64,000 bases of DNA from Paenibacillus sp. MAHUQ-63 (GCF_028765165.1 NZ_JARADB010000003.1:1250042-1314041); one strand, 5' to 3'. Counted from the first letter of the stretch, positions 25,541 through 35,354 are shown. The notes: generated by a model from the sequence alone, not told the origin. Translations and numbers: made by a program.

Positions 25541-27313
25541 CTACCGCCTCTCCTCAAGCTCAGATTTTTCGAAGAAAACAGGAATCCGCAGCTGTACTTC
25601 GACACCTTCTCCCGGTTGCGAGATCATCGTGATACCGAATGGCTGCCCGTAACGAAGCCTGATACGTTCCTGTATGTTGTTGATGCCAAAGCTGGACAAA
25701 CCATGATGGGATGGCTCGTGCCGCCAAATTCGCTGGAGTTTCTCCTCGTTCATGCCGTTCCCGTTATCCTTCACCTTGAAACATAGGACCTTCAAGCCAT
25801 TCGTCTCTTCCATGCCACCGGTAATCTCACAGAGAGCGCCATTCTGCTTTTCTCTCAGTCCGTGGTAGATCGCATTTTCCACAAGCGGCTGCAGCAGCAT
25901 ATTCGGAATCCAGCATCCCTCGATTCTGCTATCGAATTCAATCCTGTACTGCATATGCTGGTATCGGATGGTTTGGATATAGAGATAGCTTTCGAGATGC
26001 TTCCTCTCCTGAGACACCGGAATGATCTCTTGCCCTCGATTAAGCGACATCCGGTAAAAATCGCCGAGCGATTTGACGACCTTGCCGATATCATGAGCTT
26101 GTTTCATTAAGGCCATAGATCGAATCATTTCTAAAGTGTTGTATAGAAAATGCGGTTTAATCTGCGAATATGATAATTGGAGCTCCAGCTTTCGCTTTTG
26201 CTTCTCTTCATGATTAATGGTGTGCATCAGGTCTTGAATCCGGCTTACCATTTCATTAAATTTATAAGCCAAACGGCCGACTTCATCGTTCGAAGCAACA
26301 ATTGTCCGCGTATGCAGCTTGCCGTCTCCAACCGCTGTCATTGCTCTGCTTAGCTGCATAATCGGATTAGTGAGCCACTTGGAAAAAATAGTGGAAAGGA
26401 TGAGCGCCAAAAGCAATCCTGTCAGGCCAAACCCTAAAATAAACAAGGTGATTTCCCACTGATCTTTCATCAATTCCTTGGTTGGAACCACATAGACGGC
26501 TCTCCACCCGTTCTTATCCATAGCTTTAGAAGAAACAAGCAGATTCGTCTTTCCATTATTGAAAATCGTTGAGCCGTTTCGATCCACAATCATCCGGCCA
26601 AACAAGTCATGCGTAGACTGGTAAACGATATCAGCATCATTAGCCGAAAGGATCTTACCTTCGGCGTTGACGATCATAATATTGCTCCTTAGGTCGTCAT
26701 TGCTGTAAATATGGGATAACTTTCGCTCGTCGATGTTGATATAGATATAGCCCATGAGGAGCCCATTATCAATATTGATAATTCGTCTGCCTATAGACAG
26801 TAAGCTCTTATGCTGATCATTCACAAGAAACGTACTCTCGAAGGTTTCAATCCAGACTGCTGTGCCTTTCGCATCGATCAGCTGTTCTTTAGGATAGTCA
26901 TTCATCGAGGAACCGGTCACATTCGACATATTGTCCGAATAGAAAACTTTTTCACCACTCGTCGATTGAATGACAACGGAGTCAATGTAAGGGTTGGATT
27001 CAACCATTGAATTCAAGCTTGCATACATCGATTGTATGTCGTCGAGCTTCTGAAGCTCGCTGTTCACATCATTCGTGTCCATCAATACGGATTGGTACGT
27101 TTTATTGATCATTGAGAGCTTTGAGAAATTTTCAATATCATTAAATAAGGTGTTAATCGTGTTCGTTATGTGTCCAATCTTTTGTTCCGAGCTGCGAAGA
27201 GCCCGCTCCTCTGCTTGATGCAGCGTCATTTGATAAAGCGTTATGGTCAGAAAAACGATACTGGGTAAAATGATGATCACATTAATGAGCTGAATTTTTT
27301 TGCGAATGGGCAT
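25541..27313 (-). CDS. Sensor histidine kinase, YesM type
   Basis: 590 residues. Helix 1 is near 12-30 (NVIIILPSIVFLTITLY), the extracellular sensor about 31-290, helix 2 near 295-315 (LFILGFGLTGLLLALILS), then a HAMP linker. The His_kinase block is SYSQIKPHFLYNTLEMIRSM with the phospho-accepting His; the ATPase domain has LVENAIYHGL and DNGNGM. It follows a separate solute-binding lipoprotein gene by 65 bases, which suggests a binding protein presents the ligand to it. Confidence 0.9.
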   Translation of the reverse strand: MPIRKKIQLINVIIILPSIVFLTITLYQMTLHQAEERALRSSEQKIGHITNTINTLFNDIENFSKLSMINKTYQSVLMDTNDVNSELQKLDDIQSMYASLNSMVESNPYIDSVVIQSTSGEKVFYSDNMSNVTGSSMNDYPKEQLIDAKGTAVWIETFESTFLVNDQHKSLLSIGRRIINIDNGLLMGYIYINIDERKLSHIYSNDDLRSNIMIVNAEGKILSANDADIVYQSTHDLFGRMIVDRNGSTIFNNGKTNLLVSSKAMDKNGWRAVYVVPTKELMKDQWEITLFILGFGLTGLLLALILSTIFSKWLTNPIMQLSRAMTAVGDGKLHTRTIVASNDEVGRLAYKFNEMVSRIQDLMHTINHEEKQKRKLELQLSYSQIKPHFLYNTLEMIRSMALMKQAHDIGKVVKSLGDFYRMSLNRGQEIIPVSQERKHLESYLYIQTIRYQHMQYRIEFDSRIEGCWIPNMLLQPLVENAIYHGLREKQNGALCEITGGMEETNGLKVLCFKVKDNGNGMNEEKLQRIWRHEPSHHGLSSFGINNIQERIRLRYGQPFGITMISQPGEGVEVQLRIPVFFEKSELEERR

Positions 27314-27378
27314 GTCTTGAAAATATCGGAGCGCTTTAATACCTATCCCCTCCAGAAAAATCGCGGTGAACCCTCCGC

Positions 27379-28665
27379 TTACGGCTTCCTCATAATTTGC
27401 TCCATACTTTCTGTATACTGCGAAGATGACAATGTTCCCGTATACAATTTCTGGTTCAAATCCCGATACTCTTCCCCTTTAGACGTTGTCATTGTACTAT
27501 ACCAATACGATTGGATGAATTTGAAGTTTTTGAAATCCTTCACATACTCCGCATAAGCATCGTTGATTTTTCCTTCTGTTTTCGCTTCCGATTCTGCATA
27601 AGGAGCTTGACCAAGCTTGACGAGTTCGTGATTGATTTTCAGCGAATACCGGATTGCGAATTCCTTAGCTTGCGGCAAATGCGGGGAATGGACATTGACG
27701 AACAGCCCGTAAGGCGAGCTGCTTCGCTCCCCGGTGTTCGTAGAGAATGGATCCGCTGCCGCTCCTGTCTGGGGAAACTTGATATATCCCAAATCGTCGC
27801 CTAAGCTTGAGATGGCTTTATTGAAAATCCAAGAGCCGTTGATAAGCATTAGCGCTTTACCTTTGTAAAACAGATCGCGAGCTTCAAGATCGCTATGATT
27901 TAAAAATCCTTGCTGAAACGCGTCTGCCTGCACCAACTTAATGACTTTGTCGGCGGCATCTACAAATGGCTTATCGGTGAATTTGATCTCATGTTGAAGC
28001 GCTCGGTTGAAAGCATTCGGATCCTCGCGCAGCACTAATGTATTGTAGATGATATCTCCCGGCCAGCGGTCTTTGCCGCCTAAGGCGATCGGAACCACTC
28101 CGTTGCGGTTCGCAGCATGAATCACGGCAAGAAGTTCATCCCATGTTTTCGGTGGCTGAATGCCGAGACTAGCCATAAGCTTCTTATTATAGACAACGAC
28201 TTGCGAATGCTCGGGACGGTAAGGTACGGAATAAATGCTCCCGTTCCCCGATTGAATCAAACTCCCTTGAGCAAATTTGGATTCCAGCCCTGTTGAGGCC
28301 AACACATCATTTAACGGAGCCGCCACATTGGCATTCAGAATTAATTCCCGTTCCGATTTACCTAAGTATTGCGAGAATACATCAGGCAGCTCGTTTGCCG
28401 AAATAGCTACTTTGATTTTGGTCTTATACCGTTCGGGATTAATAAATTCATAGTTCAGCTTAATGTTCATCTCTTCGGCTACCTCTTCGGCAGCCGGCTT
28501 CAAATAAATATCCGTATTAAACATCCATAAGGTCAAAGCTCCGCCTTTATTCGTTTCGTTCGCAGCTCCTAGAGCCTGATTGACGGAATCGCCATTACCA
28601 CAACCAGACAAAAATACAAGACCAATCATCAACAAAGAGAAGAGACTTTGCTTCTTATGATTCAT
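27379..28665 (-). CDS. Solute-binding lipoprotein next to the sensor kinase
   Basis: 428 residues; signal peptide SLFSLLMIGLVFLSGC with lipobox LSGC. The chain is a family 1 extracellular sugar-binding protein (LTLWMFNTD, FINPERYKTKIKVAISANEL, PYRPEHSQVVVYNKKLMASL). Unlike the protein at 30586 it is not in the permease operon: a terminator (28751-28777) separates them and its own TATAAT lies near 28715. It precedes a kinase/regulator pair, so it may be a sensing accessory rather than, or as well as, a transport component. Confidence 0.8.
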   Translation of the reverse strand: MNHKKQSLFSLLMIGLVFLSGCGNGDSVNQALGAANETNKGGALTLWMFNTDIYLKPAAEEVAEEMNIKLNYEFINPERYKTKIKVAISANELPDVFSQYLGKSERELILNANVAAPLNDVLASTGLESKFAQGSLIQSGNGSIYSVPYRPEHSQVVVYNKKLMASLGIQPPKTWDELLAVIHAANRNGVVPIALGGKDRWPGDIIYNTLVLREDPNAFNRALQHEIKFTDKPFVDAADKVIKLVQADAFQQGFLNHSDLEARDLFYKGKALMLINGSWIFNKAISSLGDDLGYIKFPQTGAAADPFSTNTGERSSSPYGLFVNVHSPHLPQAKEFAIRYSLKINHELVKLGQAPYAESEAKTEGKINDAYAEYVKDFKNFKFIQSYWYSTMTTSKGEEYRDLNQKLYTGTLSSSQYTESMEQIMRKP

Positions 28666-28750
28666 GTAAAATCCCCCAGAGATGTTGTATTGTGGTACTG
28701 CTTCATATAGCTATATTATAAGCTCATATTTCAGAGAATCATAGAGAAAA

Positions 28751-28777
28751 AGGTCAGCCGGATTACTCCGGATGACC
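28751..28777 (-). terminator. Rho-independent terminator after the permease gene
   Basis: AGGTCATCCGGA and TCCGGCTGACCT arms over a four-base loop are followed by TTTTTCTC on the minus strand. It ends the 31.9-28.8 kb importer operon. Confidence 0.85.
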
Positions 28778-28799
28778 TGACGTACAGGAACCCTATAGC

Positions 28800-29642
28800 T
28801 TAGTATTTAGCGCCTCCGTCAGTAAGTCCGCCGATGACAAAGGTTTGGGCGCCGAGATACAAAATTAAAGCAGGGATTGATGCGATCACCGAAGAACTCA
28901 TGAGCAATCCCCAAATGAAGGAATCGGAGAATTTAAAACCTGCAATACCAACCATCGCCGTCAGCTGGCTTGGACTCGTCGTAACAACGAGCGCATACAA
29001 GAACTCATTCCAAGACATGGTGAAGGCGAAGGTCGCCACCACAGCTATACCTGGAGCAGCAATGGGGAAAATAATCTTCCATAACGTTTGCATTCGTGTG
29101 CATCCGTCGATCAGTGCCGCTTCTTCCAAAGAACCTGGAATGGCTTTGAAGTAACTAAGGAGCATGTAGCAGCAATAGGGGACAATAAAAGTCGGATAAA
29201 TGATCAGCAAACCATACTTGTTGTCTGCAAAGCCGAGCTTGCTGACCAGTACATACATCGGGATAAACAGCACCGCTGCCGGCATCAGATAGCATATAAT
29301 AATGCTTCTCGTAATAAATTTCCTACCGCGAAACTTAAGGCGGGTCAGGCTGTAAGAAGCGAAAATACTAATGAGCAGCGAGATCAACGTGGCAAGCAGG
29401 GAAACGATTAAGCTGTTTTTCAGGTTGGTCATAAACTCCGTTTGGCTAAATAGATCCTTATAATGCTTCGTGGTTACCTCGGTCGGGATCAAGGAAGGTT
29501 TGGCATCGTACATAAGCGCGTCGGGGGTGAACGATGTTTTGACCATCCAATAGACCGGAAACAATGTCCAAATTAAGCCGATAACGACGATTGCATAGAT
29601 CAACACTTTTTTACGAACGGCACGTACGGTGGATGCTCTCAT
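28800..29642 (-). CDS. Carbohydrate ABC permease, MalG type
   Basis: 280 residues with six helices, starting VLIYAIVVIGLIWTLFPVYW. The EAA loop is LEEAALIDGCTRMQTLWKII. GGAGGAGG stands 8 bases before the ATG. It completes the channel with the MalF-type permease 18 bases upstream and depends on an ATPase encoded elsewhere. Confidence 0.9.
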   Translation of the reverse strand: MRASTVRAVRKKVLIYAIVVIGLIWTLFPVYWMVKTSFTPDALMYDAKPSLIPTEVTTKHYKDLFSQTEFMTNLKNSLIVSLLATLISLLISIFASYSLTRLKFRGRKFITRSIIICYLMPAAVLFIPMYVLVSKLGFADNKYGLLIIYPTFIVPYCCYMLLSYFKAIPGSLEEAALIDGCTRMQTLWKIIFPIAAPGIAVVATFAFTMSWNEFLYALVVTTSPSQLTAMVGIAGFKFSDSFIWGLLMSSSVIASIPALILYLGAQTFVIGGLTDGGAKY

Positions 29643-29660
29643 CCTCGCTGCCTCCTCCTC

Positions 29661-30542
29661 TCAATCTTCCTTGGCCAGCTTTCGGGTCATAAAGAACATC
29701 AGCACCAGCAAGATCGGAATGATGGATCCGGCCACACTGAGCGATTTGCCCATATCATTTTGGAGAAAGGCGGTTTCATACGTATAGACAGAAATAACCG
29801 CCGAATTATACAAAGGTCCCCCTCCAGTAATCAAATAAATATTTTCGAAATCATTAAACGTCCAAATGGAAGATAGCATGGTCGTAATGACGAGCACCGA
29901 ACTGATAGAAGGGATCGTGACCGAAAAAAACTGGCGAATAGGACCCGCTCCATCAATTTTTGCAGCTTCGTACATCTGCTTGTCAATCGTCTGCAAACCA
30001 CCCAGGATGCTGAATAAGAAGAAAGGAATCCCTCGCCAAATGTTAACGATAATGACGGAGACTAATGCTATTTTAGGTCCGCTTAACCAAGCGACCGGAT
30101 TTTCAATCAAACCTGTATCGAGCAGCAATTGATTGATGATTCCGTAAGAATCGTTGTACATCCACTTCCACGTCAGCGCCGACACCAGTCCGGAAATGGC
30201 CCACGGTACAAGGAACAACACCCGTACAATGGATCTGCCGAAAAACGCCTGATTCAGCGTCAAGGCAAAAATCATCCCGATCACCAGTTTAAAGAACACA
30301 TCCGTCATAAAGTAAATGAACGTATTTTTGAGGACCTTCCAATACACCGGATCTGTGAATATTTCGCGATAGTTCGCAAAGCCTATAAAATGCGCTTCGG
30401 CTCCTACGGTTTTATCGGTTAAGCTTAGGTATAGCGCATTGATAAAAGGAATGCCGATCACCACGAAAATAACGATGATAACCGGCATGACCGACGTATA
30501 CCCCAAAACCATTTCACTTCTTCGATTGGATGTTTGCAGCAT
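29661..30542 (-). CDS. Carbohydrate ABC permease, MalF type
   Basis: 293 residues with six helices, the first VMPVIIVIFVVIGIPFINAL. The EAA loop is YEAAKIDGAGPIRQFFSVTI. It lies between the binding-protein gene (43-base gap) and the MalG-type permease gene in one operon. It transports the ligand of the protein at 30586, probably a mono- or disaccharide in view of the size class of that protein. Confidence 0.9.
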   Translation of the reverse strand: MLQTSNRRSEMVLGYTSVMPVIIVIFVVIGIPFINALYLSLTDKTVGAEAHFIGFANYREIFTDPVYWKVLKNTFIYFMTDVFFKLVIGMIFALTLNQAFFGRSIVRVLFLVPWAISGLVSALTWKWMYNDSYGIINQLLLDTGLIENPVAWLSGPKIALVSVIIVNIWRGIPFFLFSILGGLQTIDKQMYEAAKIDGAGPIRQFFSVTIPSISSVLVITTMLSSIWTFNDFENIYLITGGGPLYNSAVISVYTYETAFLQNDMGKSLSVAGSIIPILLVLMFFMTRKLAKED

Positions 30543-30585
30543 GGTTTCACCTTCCTATGGGAAAGTACGCCTTTAATTTCATCTC

Positions 30586-31935
30586 TTATTTTTTCTCGTA
30601 AACTCGCTTGTAGTTTTTCTCGATTTCATCCAGCGCTTTTTTCGGATCTGTATTATTAACGACGATGCTTTGAACGGCCTTAGGAAGAATGTATTCGCTG
30701 ATTACTTGGGAAGCGCGCGCATCCGGAGGTCCCGGGTCACCCAGCGGAACAATATTTTTTGAGGCGTCGAACCAGCCTTTGTTTTCCGGCTTCTGCCAAA
30801 ATTCCGTATTTTCAAATCCGTTCAATACCGGCACAGCCAATCCATTCAACTTCTCGATCAGCTTTCCATAGAAATCTTTGTTGAAGAAATAATCAATGTA
30901 TTTTTTAGCGTTATCAAGGTTTTTGCCTTTATTGAACATGACGAACACGGTTCCGCCGCCTGAACCAAATTGTCTCTTTGGACCAGCTGGCCAAGGCATG
31001 ACCTGCGTATTGTTAAGCAGCTCCGGCTTCTCTTTTCTCATCGCCGCATACACGCTGCTGGAGTTAAAAATGATTCCTACTTGACCGTTCAAATAAGCCG
31101 TATTGTTCCATGAATCATCGCCTGTTACCGCGCCTGGCGGCGTCAATTTCTCAGTGAAGAAGCTGGTGTCAAATTTGATGGCTTCCAAAGCCTCCGCTGT
31201 ATTGACCGTAACTTTGCCGTCCTTATCTACCAAATCCGTGCCGTACGTTCGAATTAAGTTTTCGATACGACCATTCGAATCTCCGCCGCCTCCAAGCTGG
31301 AATCCAAGCCCATAGAAATTATTTTTCGGATCGTTTATCGCAAGTGCCACTTTTTTTACATCATCCCATGTTTTCGGAAGCTCAAGCTTCTTTTCGGCTA
31401 CTTTATCTTTTCGCACATACATAACGTTCGGATTATGATAAACCGGAACCTCATACCAACCCTCTAATGCATAGGCGTATTTCTTGGAATCTTCCCTGAA
31501 ATCATATTTCTTCAAAATATCCGAAATTTCCACCAATTGATTGTTGCCGACGAATTGCTTCGCGACAAAATCGTCAGCCAGCAGCAAGTCCGGCGGGTTC
31601 CCCGCTTCCACTGCCGCAAGCAGCTTCGTTTTTAAATCAGCCGGCGGAATCGCGACATACTCCACATCGACATTGAATTCCTTGGAGAATTGCGCCACTC
31701 TCTCTTTTTGCGAGTCATTGTATTCCTTCACATATTCCGATTTGTCCCAAAAAACCAATTTCGTCTTTTTGGTACTGCTCTGCTCCCCCGCATTTTGTGT
31801 AGTTGGAGCCGTCGTGCTGCCGCTCGCTGGAGTCGCACTCGAACTGGCACTGTTACTCGGACTGCTGCAGCCTGCGGCTGCAAAAACGAGTGAGAAAATA
31901 ACCGGCAATGACATCGCTTTTTTTAATTTGGACAT
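30586..31935 (-). CDS. Sugar-binding lipoprotein of an ABC importer
   Basis: 449 residues; signal peptide SLPVIFSLVFAAAGC with lipobox AAAGC and a Ser/Thr-rich linker. Family 1 features include LVFWDKSEYVKEYNDSQ, AAVEAGNPPDLLLADDFV and VMYVRKDKVAEKKL. It is first in the importer operon, with GGAGGAG before the ATG. A cre-like site lies 16-29 bases upstream and the shared operator 62-99 bases upstream, so it should be induced by the 23.9 kb regulator and repressed by CcpA. Confidence 0.85.
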   Translation of the reverse strand: MSKLKKAMSLPVIFSLVFAAAGCSSPSNSASSSATPASGSTTAPTTQNAGEQSSTKKTKLVFWDKSEYVKEYNDSQKERVAQFSKEFNVDVEYVAIPPADLKTKLLAAVEAGNPPDLLLADDFVAKQFVGNNQLVEISDILKKYDFREDSKKYAYALEGWYEVPVYHNPNVMYVRKDKVAEKKLELPKTWDDVKKVALAINDPKNNFYGLGFQLGGGGDSNGRIENLIRTYGTDLVDKDGKVTVNTAEALEAIKFDTSFFTEKLTPPGAVTGDDSWNNTAYLNGQVGIIFNSSSVYAAMRKEKPELLNNTQVMPWPAGPKRQFGSGGGTVFVMFNKGKNLDNAKKYIDYFFNKDFYGKLIEKLNGLAVPVLNGFENTEFWQKPENKGWFDASKNIVPLGDPGPPDARASQVISEYILPKAVQSIVVNNTDPKKALDEIEKNYKRVYEKK

Positions 31936-31950
31936 GTAGCTCCTCCTTAA

Positions 31951-31964
31951 TGAATCCGTTTACA
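31951..31964 (-). promoter_or_regulatory. cre-like site downstream of the importer promoter
   Basis: The minus strand reads TGTAAACGGATTCA (TGNAANCGNNNNCA). It starts six bases after the -10 box, the same geometry as at 12995-13008. Confidence 0.6.
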
Positions 31965-31970
31965 TTTCTG

Positions 31971-32034
31971 ATTATAGCCTGATGGGGGAGGCTGGATGAA
32001 TGGATTATTTTTGGGCGCACCCGTAAATATTTTG
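31971..32034 (-). promoter_or_regulatory. Importer promoter with the shared operator
   Basis: TATAAT at 31976-31971 has no good -35 box. Instead the 38-base block 31997-32034, nearly matching 23801-23838, covers that region. This is the usual picture of an activator-dependent promoter. The rest of 32035-32255 shows no gene. Confidence 0.6.
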
Positions 32035-32255
32035 TGGAAGAGCCACACTGGTATTCAGATTCATGAAATTATTTGCAAAAATCCCCTCCATTTTATATGG
32101 GCTGAACCGAAAATGTTGCATGGTGTAAACTTATATGGAAATGGATTTTCTTTAATAGGAAGGCAGAACAAATGGAGTCGAATTCAATTGGGGGTTGACG
32201 CTCCAAAACAAGAAGGCTCATTTCAGGTCCCCATTTCTCCAGATAATGAAAAGTA

Positions 32256-32278
32256 AAACCCCGGGGAACCGGGGCTTT
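32256..32278 (-). terminator. Rho-independent terminator of the ugp operon
   Basis: CCCCGG-GGAA-CCGGGG with A/T flanks; the minus strand ends in TTTT. It lies just after ugpQ. Confidence 0.85.
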
Positions 32279-32293
32279 ACGCATAGAAAGTTA

Positions 32294-33037
32294 TTATAGG
32301 GAATCCCGGTCTTGCAGCAAAGCTTTCAGCCTGCCAGGGAAATCCGTAATGATGCCCGAGACCCCCATATCAGTTAACTTCAGCAGATCTATTTCTTCGT
32401 TGGCCGTATAAGGGTAGACATAAAGCCCGTTCTCTTTCGCCTTCAGCACATCTTCGGCATCCAGCATTTGAAAGTAAGGATGAAGCGAGTACACATCCAC
32501 ATCAAAACTTCGTGCATAAGCGGTTGGATCCAGTAAATTGGATTGATACAAAAGCCCAATCTTGACTTCCGAATCCATTTGTTTGATCCTTCTGACACAC
32601 TTATGGTCAAAAGATGAAACGATAACATGATTCAAACGCTTACGTCTTCGCAGAAATTCAACTAATTTACGCTCCATTCTGCCTTCGTATGCGTATTTTA
32701 CTTCCACGTTAATCATAATGCTCTCGGGTACTAGATCAAAGACTTCGTCCAAAGTAGGCACGGTCTCCCCTTTGAACTCGTCGCCAATCCAGAGACCAGC
32801 ATCATAGGTTTTGATTTCCGATAAGCTTTTCTCCACGATCAGACCTTTCCCGTTTGTAGTCCGGTCTAATGTCATATCATGGCAAACGACGATTTCCTCA
32901 TCAGCGGTCAAATGAACGTCAAGCTCAATCCCTTCGCATCCCTGGCTTAACCCAAGCCGGAAAGCAGCGAGCGTATTTTCTGGGGCCATTCCTTTAGCCC
33001 CACGGTGTGCAATAATCATCGGTTTGTTAATAAGCAT
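32294..33037 (-). CDS. ugpQ: Glycerophosphodiester phosphodiesterase
   Basis: 247 residues of the GDPD family. The catalytic and metal residues are seen in IAHRGAKGMAPENTLAAF, GIELDVHLTAD and VVCHDMTLDRTT, with a later NVEVK. It hydrolyses glycerophosphodiesters to glycerol-3-phosphate and an alcohol. No signal peptide is present, so it acts on imported diesters in the cytoplasm. It is the last gene of a ugpA-ugpE-ugpB-ugpQ operon, 44 bases after ugpB, which supports the name. Confidence 0.9.
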   Translation of the reverse strand: MLINKPMIIAHRGAKGMAPENTLAAFRLGLSQGCEGIELDVHLTADEEIVVCHDMTLDRTTNGKGLIVEKSLSEIKTYDAGLWIGDEFKGETVPTLDEVFDLVPESIMINVEVKYAYEGRMERKLVEFLRRRKRLNHVIVSSFDHKCVRRIKQMDSEVKIGLLYQSNLLDPTAYARSFDVDVYSLHPYFQMLDAEDVLKAKENGLYVYPYTANEEIDLLKLTDMGVSGIITDFPGRLKALLQDRDSL

Positions 33038-33081
33038 AACTGTTTCCTTTCCGGCTACTGAACTGGAGCCTTCTCACATCA

Positions 33082-34452
33082 TTATTTGACTGTTTTGTTG
33101 TATGTTTGAATTTTTGAAGTGATTTCTTTTTCCGCTGCATCCAAAGCTTCCTTCGGAGTCTTCTTGTTGTTGAGCACTTCTTCGATTGAGACTTCAACAA
33201 TTTGTCTTGCTTCAGGGAATACACCCATTACCGCACCCTGTGTTGCCGTGTTCAACTTCGTTTGGTGTAGTTGATCAATCGCCGTCTGGAACTGAGGGAA
33301 CTTTTTCAGGTTTTCTTTTACAATGTCTTCGTCATAGGCTTTTTTGGTAATCGGGAAGTATCCCGTGTTGACGTGCCAGTAAGCCTGTTCCTTAGGTGTA
33401 GTCAAAAATTTGATGAAATCCCAAGTGGATTTCTGCTCATCATCTGGGCGGTTATTCATAACCCACAAGCTGGCTCCGCCGACAATAACACCGCCTTCTT
33501 TCGCATCTGCCGGCTTAGGTAAGGTGCTGGTCCCAACTTCGAATTTACCGCTTGCACTGTCAACTAGCCCCTTAAGCGCTGCTGTAGATTCCAGAATCAT
33601 ACCTACCTGACCTGCAGAAAATGCTTTTTTGGAATCGTCCGTTTTGCGTCCCAGATTGTTAGCCGCTTTGGTGTCGATAAGATCCTTCCACCAAGTCAGT
33701 ACCTTCACACCTGGCTCCGTATTCACCAGCGATTGGGTTGCAAGAGAGGTCCGACCGTTTCCGTTGTTTACATATTCAGCACCTTGATTAGCAAAGAGCT
33801 GCTCCATGAACCAACCATAGATCGCAAAGTTTGCCCCCGTCGCTTTACCTGATTTGGTAATTGCATCTGCTGCAGTTTTCAATTCCTCGAAAGTTTTTGG
33901 AGGCTTCGCAGGATCAAGACCGGCTGCTTTAAACAAATCTTTGTTATAATAAAGGACCGGATTCGACGTGTTGAACGGCATTGAGTAAAGTTTACCGCCC
34001 AGTGTATAATAACCAGCAATGTTCGGTTCCAGCTGTGAAGAATCCCACTTATCCGAATCAATGAAGTTTTGCATCGGTGTAATTGCTTTGGAATCGATCA
34101 TGAAGCGGCTCCCGATCTCATACATTTGGACAACCGAGGGGCCTTCTGTTGTACCCATCGACGCTTTCAGTTTGCTAAGCAAGTCGTCGTAGCTTCCTTG
34201 ATACACCGCTTCTACTTTGATTTTATTCTGAGAAGCGTTATAATCTGCGACTAGTTGATCAACAACTTTCGTATTTGCTCCACCCATCGCATGCCAGAAA
34301 ACGACTTTCTTAGGTCCGCTTGCCTCAGCTGCTCCAGATTTCGTTGCCTCTGGCTTCTTACTTTCTGTACTTTCCCCCATATTTACGCTGCATGCCGAAA
34401 GGAAAACCATTGTTGCCGCTAAAACTAAACCTGTTAATCTTTTTTTCCCCAT
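33082..34452 (-). CDS. ugpB: Glycerol-3-phosphate/diester-binding lipoprotein
   Basis: 456 residues; lipobox FLSAC within KRLTGLVLAATMVFLSAC. UgpB-like blocks are VVFWHAMGGANTKVVDQLV, VQMYEIGSRFMIDS, SMPFNTSNPVLYYNKDLF and GWFMEQLFANQGAEYVNN. It delivers glycerol-3-phosphate or its diesters to UgpA/UgpE. The 77-base gap to ugpE contains a small CTGTTA/TAACAG hairpin. GAGGAGAG precedes the ATG. The phosphodiesterase immediately downstream supports this ligand over a plain sugar. Confidence 0.88.
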   Translation of the reverse strand: MGKKRLTGLVLAATMVFLSACSVNMGESTESKKPEATKSGAAEASGPKKVVFWHAMGGANTKVVDQLVADYNASQNKIKVEAVYQGSYDDLLSKLKASMGTTEGPSVVQMYEIGSRFMIDSKAITPMQNFIDSDKWDSSQLEPNIAGYYTLGGKLYSMPFNTSNPVLYYNKDLFKAAGLDPAKPPKTFEELKTAADAITKSGKATGANFAIYGWFMEQLFANQGAEYVNNGNGRTSLATQSLVNTEPGVKVLTWWKDLIDTKAANNLGRKTDDSKKAFSAGQVGMILESTAALKGLVDSASGKFEVGTSTLPKPADAKEGGVIVGGASLWVMNNRPDDEQKSTWDFIKFLTTPKEQAYWHVNTGYFPITKKAYDEDIVKENLKKFPQFQTAIDQLHQTKLNTATQGAVMGVFPEARQIVEVSIEEVLNNKKTPKEALDAAEKEITSKIQTYNKTVK

Positions 34453-34529
34453 TGTTTCTATCTCTCCTCGCTCAATGTAGATAAATATATATGATAAGCC
34501 TGTTAGGTAACAGACGGATCATCGCTCGC

Positions 34530-35354
34530 TTAACCTTTTACAGCGCCTGCGGTAATTCCACGTACTAATTGTTTCACACCTAAAGCCAATAAAAAGAAAG
34601 AAGGAAGCAGAACTATCGTAACTCCCGCCAAAATCAAATTCCACGACATAACTTCAGCATGCTGCAGCATAGAAACTCCGATTTGCACCGTTCTCATGGA
34701 CGCCCTATTTGTTATTAATAGAGGCCATAAATAGTGGTTCCAGTGCGTAAGAAAGACATAAACCGCCAAAGTAGAAAGCGCAGGACGGGATAGCGGAAGT
34801 ACAATCGAGTAAAAATTCCGGAGATGTCCGCATCCGTCAATTTTTGCCGCATCAAACAGCTCATTAGGTAGCTGAAGGAAAAACTGGCGAAGCAGGAAAA
34901 CTCCGAAGGCCCCAGCCATAAAGGGAACGATCAGCCCCTGGTAACTGTCCATCCATCCCCAATTTTTGATGGTCAAATAATTAGGAATAATGGTGACTTC
35001 CCACGGAATCATCATGGTCGAAAGAAAGATGGCGAACAATACTTTCTTTCCTTTGAAATTCAGGAACGAAAAAGCGTAAGCGGCCAAACTGGACGTGATA
35101 ACCTGACTTACCGTAATCCCCGAAGATACAATAAAGCTGTTCAGGATAAAGCGCACGATTGGAAAGCCCGAAATTGCGTTCTTGAAGTTTTCAAGATACA
35201 ACTGAGAAGGAAATAATGGCGGTGGGAAGTTAGAAACTTCCTTCTCTGTCATGAACGACGAAGATACCGTAAATAACAGCGGATACAAAACGACAAGTGC
35301 CAGCACAATTAGCAGCAAGTAATTCAGGGTGGGTGCGATCCTTTTCGCAATCAT
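34530..35354 (-). CDS. ugpE: Glycerol-3-phosphate ABC permease
   Basis: 274 residues with six helices (NYLLLIVLALVVLYPLLFTV first). The EAA loop is FDAAKIDGCGHLRNFYSIVL. Its ATG overlaps the end of ugpA by 4 bases, so the two are translationally coupled and should be made in equal amounts. It ends with the usual QLVRGITAGAVKG tail. Confidence 0.88.
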   Translation of the reverse strand: MIAKRIAPTLNYLLLIVLALVVLYPLLFTVSSSFMTEKEVSNFPPPLFPSQLYLENFKNAISGFPIVRFILNSFIVSSGITVSQVITSSLAAYAFSFLNFKGKKVLFAIFLSTMMIPWEVTIIPNYLTIKNWGWMDSYQGLIVPFMAGAFGVFLLRQFFLQLPNELFDAAKIDGCGHLRNFYSIVLPLSRPALSTLAVYVFLTHWNHYLWPLLITNRASMRTVQIGVSMLQHAEVMSWNLILAGVTIVLLPSFFLLALGVKQLVRGITAGAVKG

